A DNA stretch of 64,000 bases from Planctomonas sp. JC2975. Lineage in GTDB: Bacteria; Actinomycetota; Actinomycetes; Actinomycetales; Microbacteriaceae. Under the pieces are notes generated by a model that was not told where the DNA came from, ran no database searches, and worked only from the letters and a program-made list of their open reading frames with translations. The position numbers were made by a program, and so were the translations under genes. Location of the stretch: the NCBI RefSeq assembly GCF_012985205.1, contig NZ_JABEKS010000004.1:62001-126000 (forward strand), read 5' to 3'. Positions 51,031 to 61,130 of the stretch are shown in pieces (positions within the stretch are counted from its first letter, which is position 1; each line of letters starts with the position of its first letter).

Positions 51031-52221
51031 ATGGCAGTCACGCCCACGCGCGCAGACAAGTTCTCTTTCGGTCTCTGGACGGTCGGCTACAACGGCACCG
51101 ACCCGTTCGGCGGACCGACCCGCAACTCCCTCGACGTCGTGCACGTCGTCGAGAAGCTCGCCGAGCTCGGCGCGTACGGTCTCACCTTCCACGACGACGA
51201 CCTGTTCGCCTTCGGGTCGAGCGACGCCGAGCGTCAGAAGCAGATCGACCGTCTCAAGGGCGCGCTCGCCGACACCGGACTGATCGTGCCGATGGTCACG
51301 ACCAACACATTCTCGGCCCCCGTCTTCAAGGACGGCGGCGTCACGTCCAACGACCGCCAGGTGCGTCGCTACACGATCCGCAAGATCCTCCGACAGCTCG
51401 AGCTGGGTGTTGAGCTCGGCGCGAAGACCTTCGTGATGTGGGGCGGACGCGAGGGTGCCGAGTACGACTCGGCCAAGAACATCCAGGCCGCCCTCGCCCG
51501 CTACAAGGAGGCCGTCGACTTCCTCGGCGACTACGTGCTGTCGCAGGGCTGGGACATCCGCTTCGCGATCGAGCCGAAGCCGAACGAGCCGCGCGGCGAC
51601 ATCCTGCTGCCGACCCTCGGCCACGCGATCGCCTTCATCGACTCCCTCGAGCACCCCGAGCTCGTCGGCCTCAACCCCGAGGTGGGACACGAGACGATGG
51701 CCGGCCTGAACTTCACCTCCGGTGTCGCCCAGGCGCTCTACCACGGCAAGCTCTTCCACATCGACCTCAACGGCCAGCGCTCCATCAAGTACGACCAGGA
51801 CCTCGCGTTCGGTCACGGCGACCTGCACAACGCGTTCTCCCTTGTCGACCTGCTCGAGCACGGCGGCGTGAACGGCGGACCGGCCTACGAAGGCCCCCGC
51901 CACTTCGACTACAAGCCGAGCCGCACCGAGGACGAGTCCGGCGTGTGGGCCTCCGCCAAGGCCAACATGGAGACCTACCTGCTGCTCAAGGAGCGCGCGG
52001 ACGCCTTCCGCGCCGACCCCGAGGTGCAGGAGGCGCTCGAGGCCGCGAAGGTGTTCGAGCTCGAGCAGAACACGCTCAACGACGGCGAGACGATCGACTC
52101 GATCAAGGCCGACCGCAGCGCGTGGGAGGACTTCGACACCGACGCCTACTTGAACGGCAAGGGCTTCGGCTTCGTGCGTCTGCAGCAGCTCGCCACCGAG
52201 CACCTGCTCGGCGCTCGCTGA
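51031..52221 (+). CDS. xylA: Xylose isomerase, class I
   Basis: A 396-residue enzyme close to Streptomyces XylA (about 388). Catalytic His54 and Asp57 appear in '[13 protein letters not shown]', the metal Glu and Lys in '[13 protein letters not shown]' (about residues 180-192), a second metal Glu in '[11 protein letters not shown]', and Asp ligands in '[19 protein letters not shown]'. It converts D-xylose to D-xylulose in the cytoplasm. It forms an operon with xylB, 139 bp downstream. A GAAGGA ribosome site precedes the ATG. It would use xylose released by the GH31 enzyme at 28-30 kb. Confidence 0.98.
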   Translation: MAVTPTRADKFSFGLWTVGYNGTDPFGGPTRNSLDVVHVVEKLAELGAYGLTFHDDDLFAFGSSDAERQKQIDRLKGALADTGLIVPMVTTNTFSAPVFKDGGVTSNDRQVRRYTIRKILRQLELGVELGAKTFVMWGGREGAEYDSAKNIQAALARYKEAVDFLGDYVLSQGWDIRFAIEPKPNEPRGDILLPTLGHAIAFIDSLEHPELVGLNPEVGHETMAGLNFTSGVAQALYHGKLFHIDLNGQRSIKYDQDLAFGHGDLHNAFSLVDLLEHGGVNGGPAYEGPRHFDYKPSRTEDESGVWASAKANMETYLLLKERADAFRADPEVQEALEAAKVFELEQNTLNDGETIDSIKADRSAWEDFDTDAYLNGKGFGFVRLQQLATEHLLGAR

Positions 52222-52241
52222 TCCGACAGTTCCACCTCGCA

Positions 52242-52321
52242 GCTCCCTGAGCGAGCGACGCGAGTCGAATGGTGCGCCTTCCGGCGGTACCCTTCCACTC
52301 GCCGGCGCTCGCTCAGGGAGC
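52242..52321. repeat. CTCCCTGAGCGAGCG inverted repeat in the xylA-xylB gap
   Basis: Perfect 16-bp arms, GCTCCCTGAGCGAGCG (52242-52257) and its complement (52306-52321), with a 48-nt centre that has partial inner pairing (GCGAGT/ACTCGC). It is the same sequence family as 43979-44077. Such elements between co-directional genes often stabilise or attenuate mRNA. Confidence 0.75.
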
Positions 52322-52360
52322 CGTTTCACGTCCACCGCCGAACCGACCCAAAGGAATCCC

Positions 52361-53875
52361 ATGACTCTCATCGCCGGGGTCGACTCGTCGACTCAGAGCT
52401 GCAAGATCGTCATCCGCGACCTGGAGACCGGGGCGCTCGTGCGGTCCGGACGGGCGTCCCATCCCGACGGCACCGAGGTCGACCCCGCAGCGTGGTGGGT
52501 CGCACTCGGCCAGGCCATCTCCGATGCCGGCGGTCTCGATGACGTCTCCGCCATCTCCGTCGGCGGACAGCAGCACGGCATGGTCGTGCTCGATGCCGAC
52601 GGTCGCGTGATCCGTGACGCCCTGCTCTGGAACGACACCCGCAGCGCCGCAGCAGCCAGCGTCCTCACGGACGAGGTGGGAGCCGCGCAGTACGCCGAGC
52701 GTGCAGGCGCCGTGCCCGTTGCATCCTTCACCGCGACGAAGCTGCGCTGGCTGCGGGATGCCGAACCCGAGAACGCCGCGCGCGTCGCCGCCGTGGCCCT
52801 CCCGCACGACTGGCTGACCTGGCGCCTGCTCGGATACGGTCCAGCCGATGAGTCCCCGCTCGGACCCGACTTCGACGCGCTGGTCACCGACCGCTCCGAC
52901 GCATCCGGAACCGCGTACTGGTCGCCCCGCGACGACGCATACGACCTCGGCCTGTTCGAGCGTGCACTGGGTCGTGCCGGCCGTGCGGCGATCGGCGTGG
53001 CAGCCGACGACGCGGAGCGTGCGGAAGCGACGGCCGGTGCCGTCGTGCTGCCGCGCGTGCTCGGTCCTGCGGAGCCCGCAGGGACAACGGCCGAGCAGAG
53101 CGGCGCCGTCGTGGTGCGAGCCGGGATCCTGGTCGGACCCGGCGCCGGGGACAATGCGGGGGCCGCGCTCGGACTCGGGGCAGCATCCGGCGACGTCATC
53201 GTTTCGCTGGGCACCAGCGGCACCGTCTTCGCCGTGACCGACACGTCGGCGCACGACACGACGGGCGCCGTCGCCGGGTTCGCGGATGCCTCCGGCCGTT
53301 TCCTCCCACTCGTCGCCACCCTGAACGCAGCCCGTGTGCTCGGCTCGGTCGCCGACCTGCTCGATGTGGACTTCGACGACTTCGCGGAGCTGGCTCTGCG
53401 TGCGCCAGCCGGCTCAGAGGGCGTCGTGCTCATTCCCTACTTCGAGGGCGAGCGCACCCCGAACCTGCCGGAGGCGAAGGCGAGCCTGCACGGACTGACG
53501 ATCGCGTCGAGCCGTCGCGAGAACCTCGCCCGCGCCGCCGTCGAGGGCATGCTGAGCGGTCTCGCCGCCGGCCTCGACGCCGTGCGCGCGGTCGGTGTGC
53601 GCGAGCAGCGCCTGCTCCTGGTGGGCGGCGCCGCACTGAACCCCGCCGTCCAGGCCGTCGCCGCGCAGGTGTTCGACGCCCCCGTCGTCATCCCGGCACC
53701 AGGCGAGTACGTCGCGAACGGTGCAGCGGTACAGGCCGCATGGGTGCTCAGCGGCGTCCGTCCCGAGTGGACGCTCGACGTCGTCGCCGCACCTGCACCA
53801 GACCACAGGCCCGTCATCCGCGAGCAGTACGCACGGTACGCCGGCGTCGTGGCCGAGCGGCCGACGGAGGTCTGA
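52361..53875 (+). CDS. xylB: Xylulokinase
   Basis: A 504-residue FGGY-family kinase. The N-terminal ATPase strand is '[20 protein letters not shown]', and '[13 protein letters not shown]' is the xylulokinase substrate motif (Gln-Gln-His-Gly). 'LLWNDTRS', the phosphate loop '[14 protein letters not shown]' and '[20 protein letters not shown]' complete the two actin-like domains. It phosphorylates D-xylulose to xylulose 5-phosphate for the pentose phosphate pathway. AAAGGA lies 7 nt before the ATG. It follows xylA, with a palindromic repeat between them. Confidence 0.97.
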   Translation: MTLIAGVDSSTQSCKIVIRDLETGALVRSGRASHPDGTEVDPAAWWVALGQAISDAGGLDDVSAISVGGQQHGMVVLDADGRVIRDALLWNDTRSAAAASVLTDEVGAAQYAERAGAVPVASFTATKLRWLRDAEPENAARVAAVALPHDWLTWRLLGYGPADESPLGPDFDALVTDRSDASGTAYWSPRDDAYDLGLFERALGRAGRAAIGVAADDAERAEATAGAVVLPRVLGPAEPAGTTAEQSGAVVVRAGILVGPGAGDNAGAALGLGAASGDVIVSLGTSGTVFAVTDTSAHDTTGAVAGFADASGRFLPLVATLNAARVLGSVADLLDVDFDDFAELALRAPAGSEGVVLIPYFEGERTPNLPEAKASLHGLTIASSRRENLARAAVEGMLSGLAAGLDAVRAVGVREQRLLLVGGAALNPAVQAVAAQVFDAPVVIPAPGEYVANGAAVQAAWVLSGVRPEWTLDVVAAPAPDHRPVIREQYARYAGVVAERPTEV

Positions 53876-54008
53876 GGCCTGCGCCGACCTCGACGGCGCG
53901 TCCTCTCTTTTCGGTCTCCATGGCATCCGCACTGCCACCGTCTGCGGCCCGGCTTCCACCGTTGACGGTTCGCGGAGAATCATGGGTGGACACGAACGCT
54001 TCGGCGGG

Positions 54009-54036
54009 CTGACACCGGTCGGCGGACCGTCGTCAG
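54009..54036. terminator. Hairpin between convergent xylB and padR
   Basis: CTGAC-AC-CGGTC-GGCG-GACCG-TC-GTCAG: two 5-bp stems separated by a 2x2 internal loop, with a 4-nt terminal loop. It lies 134 bp past xylB and 115 bp past padR. Nothing else is recognisable in the 275-bp gap. Confidence 0.55.
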
Positions 54037-54150
54037 AGCGGGCAGAGCACATCGGGAGCCTCTGGAGGTGAGCCCGATCCGAAGCGACGGTTCTCCCCTT
54101 TGCCGTACTGCATCGCCACTCCGTCGAGGCGCAAGATCGGTGTCGTCACG

Positions 54151-54762
54151 TCACGCTCCCGCCACGTCTGCACGCTCGCGGAACGGACGCCCGCGCTTCG
54201 GTGTCTCGGTGCTCAACGGCAGCGGCTTGGCGACTTCGGCACTCGCGCGCGCCAGTCTGCCCTCCGTGTGATCCAGCCAGCGCAGCTCGCCGTCGAGGCT
54301 GAAGATCTGGCCGTCCACGATGAGCAGATAGGCGAGGTCCTCGGCCGTCTTCGGCTCGTCGATCGCCTCCTTGGTGCGCGTGAGGTCCTGCAGGAGCCCG
54401 AGGGTCGACATCCGCTGCACCTGAACGACCCGAGCCACGTCGACTCCGGGGAGGGTGGATGCGATGGCCAGCTTGATCGCGAACTCGTCTCGGGCCGCCG
54501 ATTGCCTGTCCACCGGCGACGACAGCCACGCCGCGACCGAGTCGTGGCCGGCATGCGTGATCTCGAAGTAGCCGCGGCCCTCCTGGTCGGACTCGCCCTT
54601 GGCGACGAGGCCGTCGCGCTCCAGGCGTTCCAGGGTCTGGTAGATCTGTCCGACGTTGAGTGGCCAGGTGCCGCCTGTGCGGCGGTCGAACTCGCTGCGG
54701 AGCTGGTAGCCGTAGCAGGGGCCCTGGTCCAGGATCGCGAGCAGACTCTGACGAATCGACAT
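54151..54762 (-). CDS. PadR-family transcriptional regulator
   Basis: A 203-residue protein. The N-terminal PadR winged helix is 'SIRQSLLAILDQGPCYGYQLRSEFDRRTGGTWPLNVGQIYQTLERLERDGLV', followed by a long C-terminal helical Vir/PadR dimerisation domain (about residues 95-170). The ATG at 54762 has no Shine-Dalgarno. A TATATA box ends 8 nt before it, so the mRNA is probably leaderless. The gene lies 92 bp downstream of the fused ABC exporter on the same strand. PadR proteins commonly repress adjacent drug exporters in response to the exported compound. Confidence 0.9.
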   Translation of the reverse strand: MSIRQSLLAILDQGPCYGYQLRSEFDRRTGGTWPLNVGQIYQTLERLERDGLVAKGESDQEGRGYFEITHAGHDSVAAWLSSPVDRQSAARDEFAIKLAIASTLPGVDVARVVQVQRMSTLGLLQDLTRTKEAIDEPKTAEDLAYLLIVDGQIFSLDGELRWLDHTEGRLARASAEVAKPLPLSTETPKRGRPFRERADVAGA

Positions 54763-54770
54763 GACTGTTT

Positions 54771-54798
54771 TATATAGCAGGTAAGTGAATACCCGCAA
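54771..54798 (-). promoter_or_regulatory. Putative leaderless promoter of padR
   Basis: TTGCGG (54793-54798) and TATATA (54771-54776) are spaced by 16 bp, and the start ATG lies 8 nt after the -10 box. This is the spacing expected when transcription starts at the start codon. Confidence 0.55.
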
Positions 54799-54854
54799 TA
54801 GCCAGCGTCGCCGGTTGAGCCCGACCGGCGGCGGCACTCAACCGGTGGTATGCC

Positions 54855-57800
54855 CTACGCCTCGGCCAGCTCGTGCATCCGCTCCAGGTAGGCCTGCGGG
54901 GTCGTGTCGTCGACGATGCGTCCCGCCGAGACCACGAGCACGCGTTGCACCCAGTGCAGCGACTGCGGTCGGTGCGTGACCACGAGCGTGGTGCGTCCGC
55001 GGGCGATGAGCCGCATTGCGCGGTCCACCCTGCGCTCGCTGGAGAGGTCCAGGTTGGAGGTCGCCTCGTCGAGGATGAGGATGCGCGGGTCGACGATCAG
55101 CGCCCTCGCCAGGCAGATCAGCTGTCGCTGACCGTTGGAGAGCGAGCGGCCGCGTTCCGTGACGATCTCGTGGTATCCGCCGGGCAGTCGGGAGATGAAC
55201 TCGTGCGCGCCGACGATCCGTGCTGCGGCCTCGACCTCTGCATCCGTCGCATCCGGCACGGCGTACGCGATGTTGTCGCGCACCGAGCGGGTGAAGAGGA
55301 ACGGCTCCTGGGGCACGTATCCCAGACGGTGGCGGTACTCGGCCGAGTCGAGGGTCTGCAGCTCCTTGCCGTCGATGAGGATGCGCCCATCGGTCGGGTC
55401 GTAGAACCGGGTGACCAGCTTGATCGTCGTCGACTTGCCTGCGCCGGTCTGGCCGACGAACGCGACGCGCTGCCCGGCCGGAATGTGCAGGTCGACGCGG
55501 CTGAGGGCATCCATCGTCGTGCCGGCGTAGCGCAGCCGAACACCCTCGAGACGGATGTCGCCCACCACCCGCTCCACCGGCTGCGGGTCGGCGGACTCCG
55601 GCGTCGACGACGGGAGTCCCAGCAGCTCGCGGATGCGCACCAGCCCCGCCCTGGCGCGCTGGTACGCGTCGAACACGGTGGACATCTGCTGCACCGGCGC
55701 GAACACCTGGGCCAGGTAGAGCAGGAACGCGAGCAGCGTTCCGATGCCGAGGCCGCCGGCCTGGATGAGCAGGAATCCGACGCCGAGGACGGCGATCGTC
55801 GCCGCCGTCGACAGGAACTCTACCGAGGCGACGTACACCGTATTGGCGAAGGCGCTGCGCTGTGCCCACCAGATGAACTGGCGTCCGAGCGCCGCGAAGT
55901 CGTCGAGGTTGCGGGCCTCGCGCCGGTACGCCTGCGTCACGCGGATGCCCGCCATCGACTCGGCCAGGTCGGTGTTCAGCATCGACGCCCGCTCTCGCAA
56001 CTCGTCGTAGGCGACGGATGCGATGCGCCGGTACCACCACGTGACCCCTGCTGCCAGCGGGATGACGCAGAGCACCACGAGCGCGAGCCGCCAGTCCAGT
56101 ACCGAGATCACGACCGACATGCCGGCGAACGTGAGCACCGCCATGATCAGGTTGATGACCCCGGTCTGGAACAGCTGACCGATCGAGTCAATGTCCGATG
56201 TCATCCGCGTCATGATGCGCCCGGTCTGGGTGCGGTCGTAGAAGTCGATGCCGAGTCGCTGAAGCTGCCCGTAGACGCGCGTGCGCATGGCCAGCAGCAA
56301 CCGCTCGGAGGTGCGCTGCGTCCACAGTTGAGCGTTCCGCTGGTCGAAGAACAGCGCGATGGTGAGCAGCACGGCGATCACGAAGACGACGAGCAGCATC
56401 GGAACGGACTTGCCGAGCATGCCGGCGTCGACACCCTGCCGGATGATCAGCGGGTTGACCAGCCCGATGAGCACCTGGATCACCACGAACACGAGTCCGA
56501 CCGCGAATCCCTTGCTGTAGGGGCGCAGGAACCTCCCCAGCCGGAACGGCTCGCGATTCCTGCTCTCCTCGCCCATGTCCACCCCGGGTTCGTCGTGGAA
56601 CTCCGGCAATGCCGCGATCCTCGCGGTGACGGCCGGAGACGTGCTCAGGTCGAGCAGACCCGGCTGTTGCGGACGCGACGGATGCCACGCAACCGGCGAC
56701 GCCGCGAACCGCCCGTACCGTGCATCCTCGAGCAGCGCACCGGCGCCGGCGTCTTCATCGGATGCCAAGTCACCGAACAGCTCGCGGTAGAGCTCGCTGC
56801 GCTCGAAGAGCTCCTCGTGGGTGCCGGTGTCGGCGACGCGTCCGGCATCCATGATGACGACGCGATCGGCCATCCGCACCGTCGATTCGCGGTAGGCGAT
56901 GATGATCGTCGTGCGGGCGTCGAGGAACGGACCGAGGTTCGCGTGGATGTCCCGCTCGACGCTCACGTCGACGGAGCTCGTCGCGTCATCGAGCAGCAGG
57001 ATCTCGGGGTCGGTGAGGATCGCCCTTGCCAGGGCGACGCGCTGACGCTGGCCGCCGGAGAGCGTCATCCCCTGCTCGCCGATGACCGTGTCATAGCCCT
57101 CTGGCGTCTCCGTGATGAAGTCGTGGGCCATCGCCGCACGGGCAGCGCGCTCGATGGTCGCGGGGGTGGCATCCGGCACACCGTAAGCGATGTTCGCCGA
57201 GATGGTGTCGGAGAACAGGAAGCTGTTCTCGAAGACCACACCGACCCTGGAGCGGAGTTCGGCGACAGGCTGGTCGCGAACATCGATGCCGTCCACGAGG
57301 ACCCGGCCGCCGTCGACGTCGTAGAAGCGCGGAACAAGATGCGTCAGGGTCGACTTGCCGGAACCGATCGTGCCGACCAGTGCGACCGACTCCCCCGGCG
57401 CGACGCGCAGCGAGAAGCCGTTCAGCACCGGACGGTCGTCGGCCTCGTCGTAGCGGAAGTCGACGTCCTCGAAGACGATCTCACCGTCCGTGCGCTCAGG
57501 GGAGATCGGATCCGCCACCTCCGTGAGCGTCGGCGCCAGGTCGAGCACCTGGCCGATCCTCTCGATCGCGGCCTCGCACTGGGGAAGGTTGCTGAGCACC
57601 ATGCCGGCGGTCTGCGCGGAGCCCGCGAGCCCCGTGAGGTATCCGGTGAAGGCGAGGAACACGCCGACCTCGATGTTCCCCATCAGCACGAAGACGCCCC
57701 CGACGAGCAGGATGACCGCGATCCCGAGCTGCGGTCCCGTTGCGAGGGACGCCGAGAACGGAGCCCGCAGCCGGATGGCACGCACCCTGGCGCGGTACAT

Positions 57801-58778
57801 GTCCCTGAGCGCGCGGTGCAGGCGTGCGCTCTCCTGCGCCTCTTGTCCGAATCCGCGCACCACGCGCACGCCCGTCATCGACTCCTCGACCTGGGTCGTC
57901 ATGTCGGCCTCGAGCTGCTGGGCCTGCCAGCCGGCTGCGTGCGCGTTGCGGCGCATCCGCTGGGTCACGACGAACACCCCGGCGATGATCACCACCACGA
58001 TCGCGGCGAGGATCGGAGACAGCGTGACCATGACGACGACAGAGACGAGGGCGCCCACGATCGTGGAGACCAGCTGCGGGAACCATCCGATGAAGATCTG
58101 CACCCAGAGCAGATCCGAGCTGGCGCGCGAGACCAGCTGTCCGCTCTGCAGCTGCGAATGGCCGGCGAAGTCGAGGCGCTGCAGCGCGTCGTACATGCCG
58201 TTTCGCATGTCGTACTGCACCGCGTACGACGCCTTGGCGCCGAGGTAGCGCCACGAGAACGACAGCACGAGCACCACGAGACCGACGGATGCCATGACGA
58301 TGAGCCACGGCAGGATCGGCACGTCGTGCTTCACGATCGCGTCGTCGACCACGACTTGCTGGATCCACGGCAGCATCGACACGAGCCCCGCGTACACCGC
58401 GGCCAGTCCCATGGCGGATCCCACGAGCAGCCGGTGACGGATGAGGAGCGGCAGGATGCGCCTGCGCCACTCGGCTCCGACGGAGTGCGTGTCGGAGCGA
58501 TCGGCCCCGGGAGCGGCCGCGTGCTCCGCCTGCGCGTCCGGACGCTGCTGCGATCCGCCGTCAGCGGCTCCCGTCGCTGCCGCTCCCGTGCCCGTCGAGC
58601 TCCGAACTGAGGCCGGAGCTGACGATTCTTCGCGGGCGTCGGCAGGACGGACGGATGACGGCTGCAGGCCGTCGTCCGACCGGTGGCCGGCAGCCGGCGG
58701 CCTGGCGCCGCGCCTGCGGGCTCGCCGGTTCGGTGCGACGGTCGGGATCTCACGGGTGGACGGGGACACGGAAAGCAC
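54855..58778 (-). CDS. Fused heterodimer-type ABC exporter (TMD-NBD-TMD-NBD)
   Basis: A 1307-residue single-chain exporter: an Ala/Arg-rich N-terminal tail (about 100 residues), then two complete ABC half-transporters. NBD1 has Walker A GTIGSGKST (about 469), signature LSGGQRQR (about 573), Walker B ending LLLDDATS (about 593), with Asp in place of the catalytic Glu, and Tyr instead of His in the H-loop (IIAYRES, about 622). NBD2 has GQTGAGKST (about 1107), a changed signature LSNGQRQ (about 1211), canonical ILILDEATS (about 1232) and H-loop VTHRPQ (about 1264). This is the textbook degenerate/consensus site asymmetry of TM287/288-like exporters. The mycobacterial Rv0194 has the same fused order. 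Multidrug or lipid export is likely. The start may be the GTG at 58778 or the one 9 bp later. Confidence 0.93.
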   Translation of the reverse strand: MLSVSPSTREIPTVAPNRRARRRGARPPAAGHRSDDGLQPSSVRPADAREESSAPASVRSSTGTGAAATGAADGGSQQRPDAQAEHAAAPGADRSDTHSVGAEWRRRILPLLIRHRLLVGSAMGLAAVYAGLVSMLPWIQQVVVDDAIVKHDVPILPWLIVMASVGLVVLVLSFSWRYLGAKASYAVQYDMRNGMYDALQRLDFAGHSQLQSGQLVSRASSDLLWVQIFIGWFPQLVSTIVGALVSVVVMVTLSPILAAIVVVIIAGVFVVTQRMRRNAHAAGWQAQQLEADMTTQVEESMTGVRVVRGFGQEAQESARLHRALRDMYRARVRAIRLRAPFSASLATGPQLGIAVILLVGGVFVLMGNIEVGVFLAFTGYLTGLAGSAQTAGMVLSNLPQCEAAIERIGQVLDLAPTLTEVADPISPERTDGEIVFEDVDFRYDEADDRPVLNGFSLRVAPGESVALVGTIGSGKSTLTHLVPRFYDVDGGRVLVDGIDVRDQPVAELRSRVGVVFENSFLFSDTISANIAYGVPDATPATIERAARAAMAHDFITETPEGYDTVIGEQGMTLSGGQRQRVALARAILTDPEILLLDDATSSVDVSVERDIHANLGPFLDARTTIIIAYRESTVRMADRVVIMDAGRVADTGTHEELFERSELYRELFGDLASDEDAGAGALLEDARYGRFAASPVAWHPSRPQQPGLLDLSTSPAVTARIAALPEFHDEPGVDMGEESRNREPFRLGRFLRPYSKGFAVGLVFVVIQVLIGLVNPLIIRQGVDAGMLGKSVPMLLVVFVIAVLLTIALFFDQRNAQLWTQRTSERLLLAMRTRVYGQLQRLGIDFYDRTQTGRIMTRMTSDIDSIGQLFQTGVINLIMAVLTFAGMSVVISVLDWRLALVVLCVIPLAAGVTWWYRRIASVAYDELRERASMLNTDLAESMAGIRVTQAYRREARNLDDFAALGRQFIWWAQRSAFANTVYVASVEFLSTAATIAVLGVGFLLIQAGGLGIGTLLAFLLYLAQVFAPVQQMSTVFDAYQRARAGLVRIRELLGLPSSTPESADPQPVERVVGDIRLEGVRLRYAGTTMDALSRVDLHIPAGQRVAFVGQTGAGKSTTIKLVTRFYDPTDGRILIDGKELQTLDSAEYRHRLGYVPQEPFLFTRSVRDNIAYAVPDATDAEVEAAARIVGAHEFISRLPGGYHEIVTERGRSLSNGQRQLICLARALIVDPRILILDEATSNLDLSSERRVDRAMRLIARGRTTLVVTHRPQSLHWVQRVLVVSAGRIVDDTTPQAYLERMHELAEA

Positions 58779-59104
58779 GCTCCAATGGCGTCGAGGGCTG
58801 CGCGGCGATGATGCAGTGCGCAGGGAAGAAGGAGGGCGGGACGGATTCCCGCGTCGGAGGGACGGTCAGCCACGACGCCCGGCGTCATGACGCGACGATC
58901 GAGGGCGAGAGCCTACGACCGCCGGCGCTGACGGATCAGGGCAGAATCACCTGGCAACACCGGCTTCGGATGATCGTGAGCGGTCACGGACAGGTTCTCC
59001 ATTGAACCAGTCCAGTGTCGAACGTGATAGCCAGAGGCCTACTTATTCAGGAATCCAATGGCAGTCAGTGATGCGGGCCATGGCGGATCGGTGCCGAAAA
59101 GCGG
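58779..59104. other. Region upstream of the ABC exporter
   Basis: 326 bp between the exporter start and the terminator of the neighbouring importer operon. It must contain the exporter promoter. No palindrome or gene is convincing. Confidence 0.5.
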
Positions 59105-59161
59105 AAATCCGGTCCGACGCACCGCGCCCACCATGAGGGCTCGGCGTGTCGGACCGGACTT
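59105..59161 (-). terminator. Terminator of the 59-62 kb importer operon
   Basis: AAGTCCGGTCCGAC and GTCGGACCGGATTT (minus-strand reading) pair over 14 bp with one mismatch around a 29-nt loop and end in TTT. It lies 48 bp after the stop of the last permease gene. Confidence 0.75.
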
Positions 59162-59208
59162 CTGTTCGCACGCTGCCGGCTGGACCGGCGGCGGTTCGAG
59201 TGTTCGTC

Positions 59209-60102
59209 CTACCCCTTCACGGCTCCGGTGAGCCCACCGACGATGCGGCGCTCGAAGATCGAGAAGAACAGCAGAGCGGGCAGCATCGAGAGCGACGTGA
59301 AGGCGAGCACCTTCGCGGTGTCCTGCGAGTACTGCGACGAGAACGCCTGCACGCCGAGCGGCAGCGTGAAGTTCCCCTGCGAGTTGAGGATGTACAGCGG
59401 CAGCACATAGTTGTTCCAGGCGCCGACGAACGCCAGGATCCCCACCGTCACCACACCGGGCAGCGACAGCGGGATCACCATGCGGAAGAAGAACCCGAGT
59501 CTGCTCGCACCGTCGATCGACGCGGCTTCCTCGATCTCGTTCGGGATCGCCTTGAGGAACGGCACCATGATGATGACCGTCGTCGGGAGGGCGAACGCGA
59601 TCTGCGGGATCGCGACGCCCATCAGGTTGTCGATCAGACCGAGATCCTTGATCACGATGTAGAGCGGGGTGATCGCGATCACCAGCGGGAACATCAGGCC
59701 CGCGGCGAAGAGCGAGTACATCGCACCCTTGCCCTTGAACTCGTAACGGGCGAGAACGAAGCTCACCATGATGCCGAGCACGACGGTGCCGACGGTCGTC
59801 ACGATGGCGACGATGGCCGAGTTCGCGAATTCGCCCCAGAAGGTCGACGACGCGAGCACATCCGTGTAGTTGCTGAACACCCACGGGTTCGGCAGCCCGG
59901 AGGGGCTCGTCGTGATCTGCGCGTTGGTGCGGAAGCCCCCGAACACGATGTACAGAACGGGTGCGATGCAGACGGCGATGAAGATCAGGGCGATGAAGTA
60001 GGTGAACGGATGTCCCCATCCGCGCGGCGCGTCCCTCGCGTCTGCACCAGATGCCTGCCGCCTCTTCGACGTCTGTCGTGCGGCAACGCTCGTCGCACTC
60101 AT
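59209..60102 (-). CDS. Sugar ABC importer permease 2 (MalG type)
   Basis: A 297-residue permease. The ATG at 60102 is chosen because it shares its A with the stop of the upstream gene (TGATG), giving tight coupling. Helix 1 is 'FTYFIALIFIAVCIAPVLYIVF'. The EAA motif is 'EEAASIDGASRLGFFFRMVIP', and the C-terminus ends 'GGLTGAVKG', as in other CUT1 MalG proteins. Confidence 0.9.
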   Translation of the reverse strand: MSATSVAARQTSKRRQASGADARDAPRGWGHPFTYFIALIFIAVCIAPVLYIVFGGFRTNAQITTSPSGLPNPWVFSNYTDVLASSTFWGEFANSAIVAIVTTVGTVVLGIMVSFVLARYEFKGKGAMYSLFAAGLMFPLVIAITPLYIVIKDLGLIDNLMGVAIPQIAFALPTTVIIMVPFLKAIPNEIEEAASIDGASRLGFFFRMVIPLSLPGVVTVGILAFVGAWNNYVLPLYILNSQGNFTLPLGVQAFSSQYSQDTAKVLAFTSLSMLPALLFFSIFERRIVGGLTGAVKG

Positions 60103-61121
60103 CACTTGGCTCCCTCGGTGACGGCGCCTTGAAGGTCACGGCGCAGGACGAAGCGCTGGTAGAGCAGCGCGATGATGAGCGAGATCACGAACATGACGAC
60201 GGCGACGGCGTTGCCGTAGCCGAAGTTGCCTGAATTGCGCCCGTTGGCGACCATGTACGTCGCCATGGTCGAGGTGCCGGCGGTCGAGGCGATGTACTGG
60301 CCCCAGATGATGTAGACGAGGTCGAACAGCTGCAGTGACCCGATGATCGACAGGAACGCCCAGATTCGGATCGTCGGTCCGAGCAGCGGGAGCGTGATGC
60401 GGCGCTGGATCTGCCAGTACGAGGCACCGTCGATCTGCGCGGCCTCGAAGAGCTCCTCGGGGATCGACTGCAGCCCTGCGAGCATCAGGATGACTGCGAA
60501 TCCGATGTACTTCCACGAGATGATCGCGAGCAGCGACCAGATCGCGACGTTCGGGTCGGAGAGCCATCCGGTCTTGAGGAACCCGAGGCCCATGTTCTGC
60601 AACAGGTCGTTCACGGCGCCGTTGCTCTGCAGCATCAGGCTCCACCCGGTGCCGACGATGACCTCGGAGATGACGTAGGGGACGAAGATCAGCACGCGGA
60701 TGACCGAGCGTCCGCGGATCTTCTGGTTCAGCAGCAGCGCGAGGATGATCGCCAGCGGCCCCTGGATCACCAGGGACAGCACGACGATGACCAGGTTGTG
60801 CCAGAGGACGGCGTGGAACTCGGGATCCGTGAGGATCAGCCAGTAGTTCTGCAGTCCGACGAAGTCGGTGGCCGGGCCGTAGCCGTGCCACCGGAAGAAG
60901 CCGTAGTAGGCGGCGAGCGCGACCGGGAAGATCACGAACGCCACGAAAACGATGATCGCGGGGCCGGAGAGCAACGCGATCTCGAGCCGCATGCGCCCTC
61001 TGCCGCCACGGCGTCTGCGGGCACGCGGCGAGGTCGGGGACGCGGCGACCGCGTCCCCGACCGTGGAGGTGCCCTGCGACCGGCTGCCTACGGCAGTCTC
61101 AGTGTCCAGGGTGGTGCTCAT
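60102..61121 (-). CDS. Sugar ABC importer permease 1 (MalF type)
   Basis: A 339-residue permease with a 45-residue Arg-rich cytoplasmic tail ('SPRARRRRGGRGRMR'), helix 1 'LEIALLSGPAIIVFVAFVIFPVALAAYYGFF' and EAA motif 'FEAAQIDGASYWQIQRRITLPL'. It is 9 bp downstream of the binding-protein gene and overlaps the next permease by one base. Confidence 0.9.
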   Translation of the reverse strand: MSTTLDTETAVGSRSQGTSTVGDAVAASPTSPRARRRRGGRGRMRLEIALLSGPAIIVFVAFVIFPVALAAYYGFFRWHGYGPATDFVGLQNYWLILTDPEFHAVLWHNLVIVVLSLVIQGPLAIILALLLNQKIRGRSVIRVLIFVPYVISEVIVGTGWSLMLQSNGAVNDLLQNMGLGFLKTGWLSDPNVAIWSLLAIISWKYIGFAVILMLAGLQSIPEELFEAAQIDGASYWQIQRRITLPLLGPTIRIWAFLSIIGSLQLFDLVYIIWGQYIASTAGTSTMATYMVANGRNSGNFGYGNAVAVVMFVISLIIALLYQRFVLRRDLQGAVTEGAK

Positions 61122-61130
61122 TGTTGCCGA

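Noticed and set aside
54873-58610. Long plus-strand frame opposite the ABC exporter
   Set aside because: Its translation is His/Arg/Asp-rich antisense text. The minus strand carries all ABC motifs.
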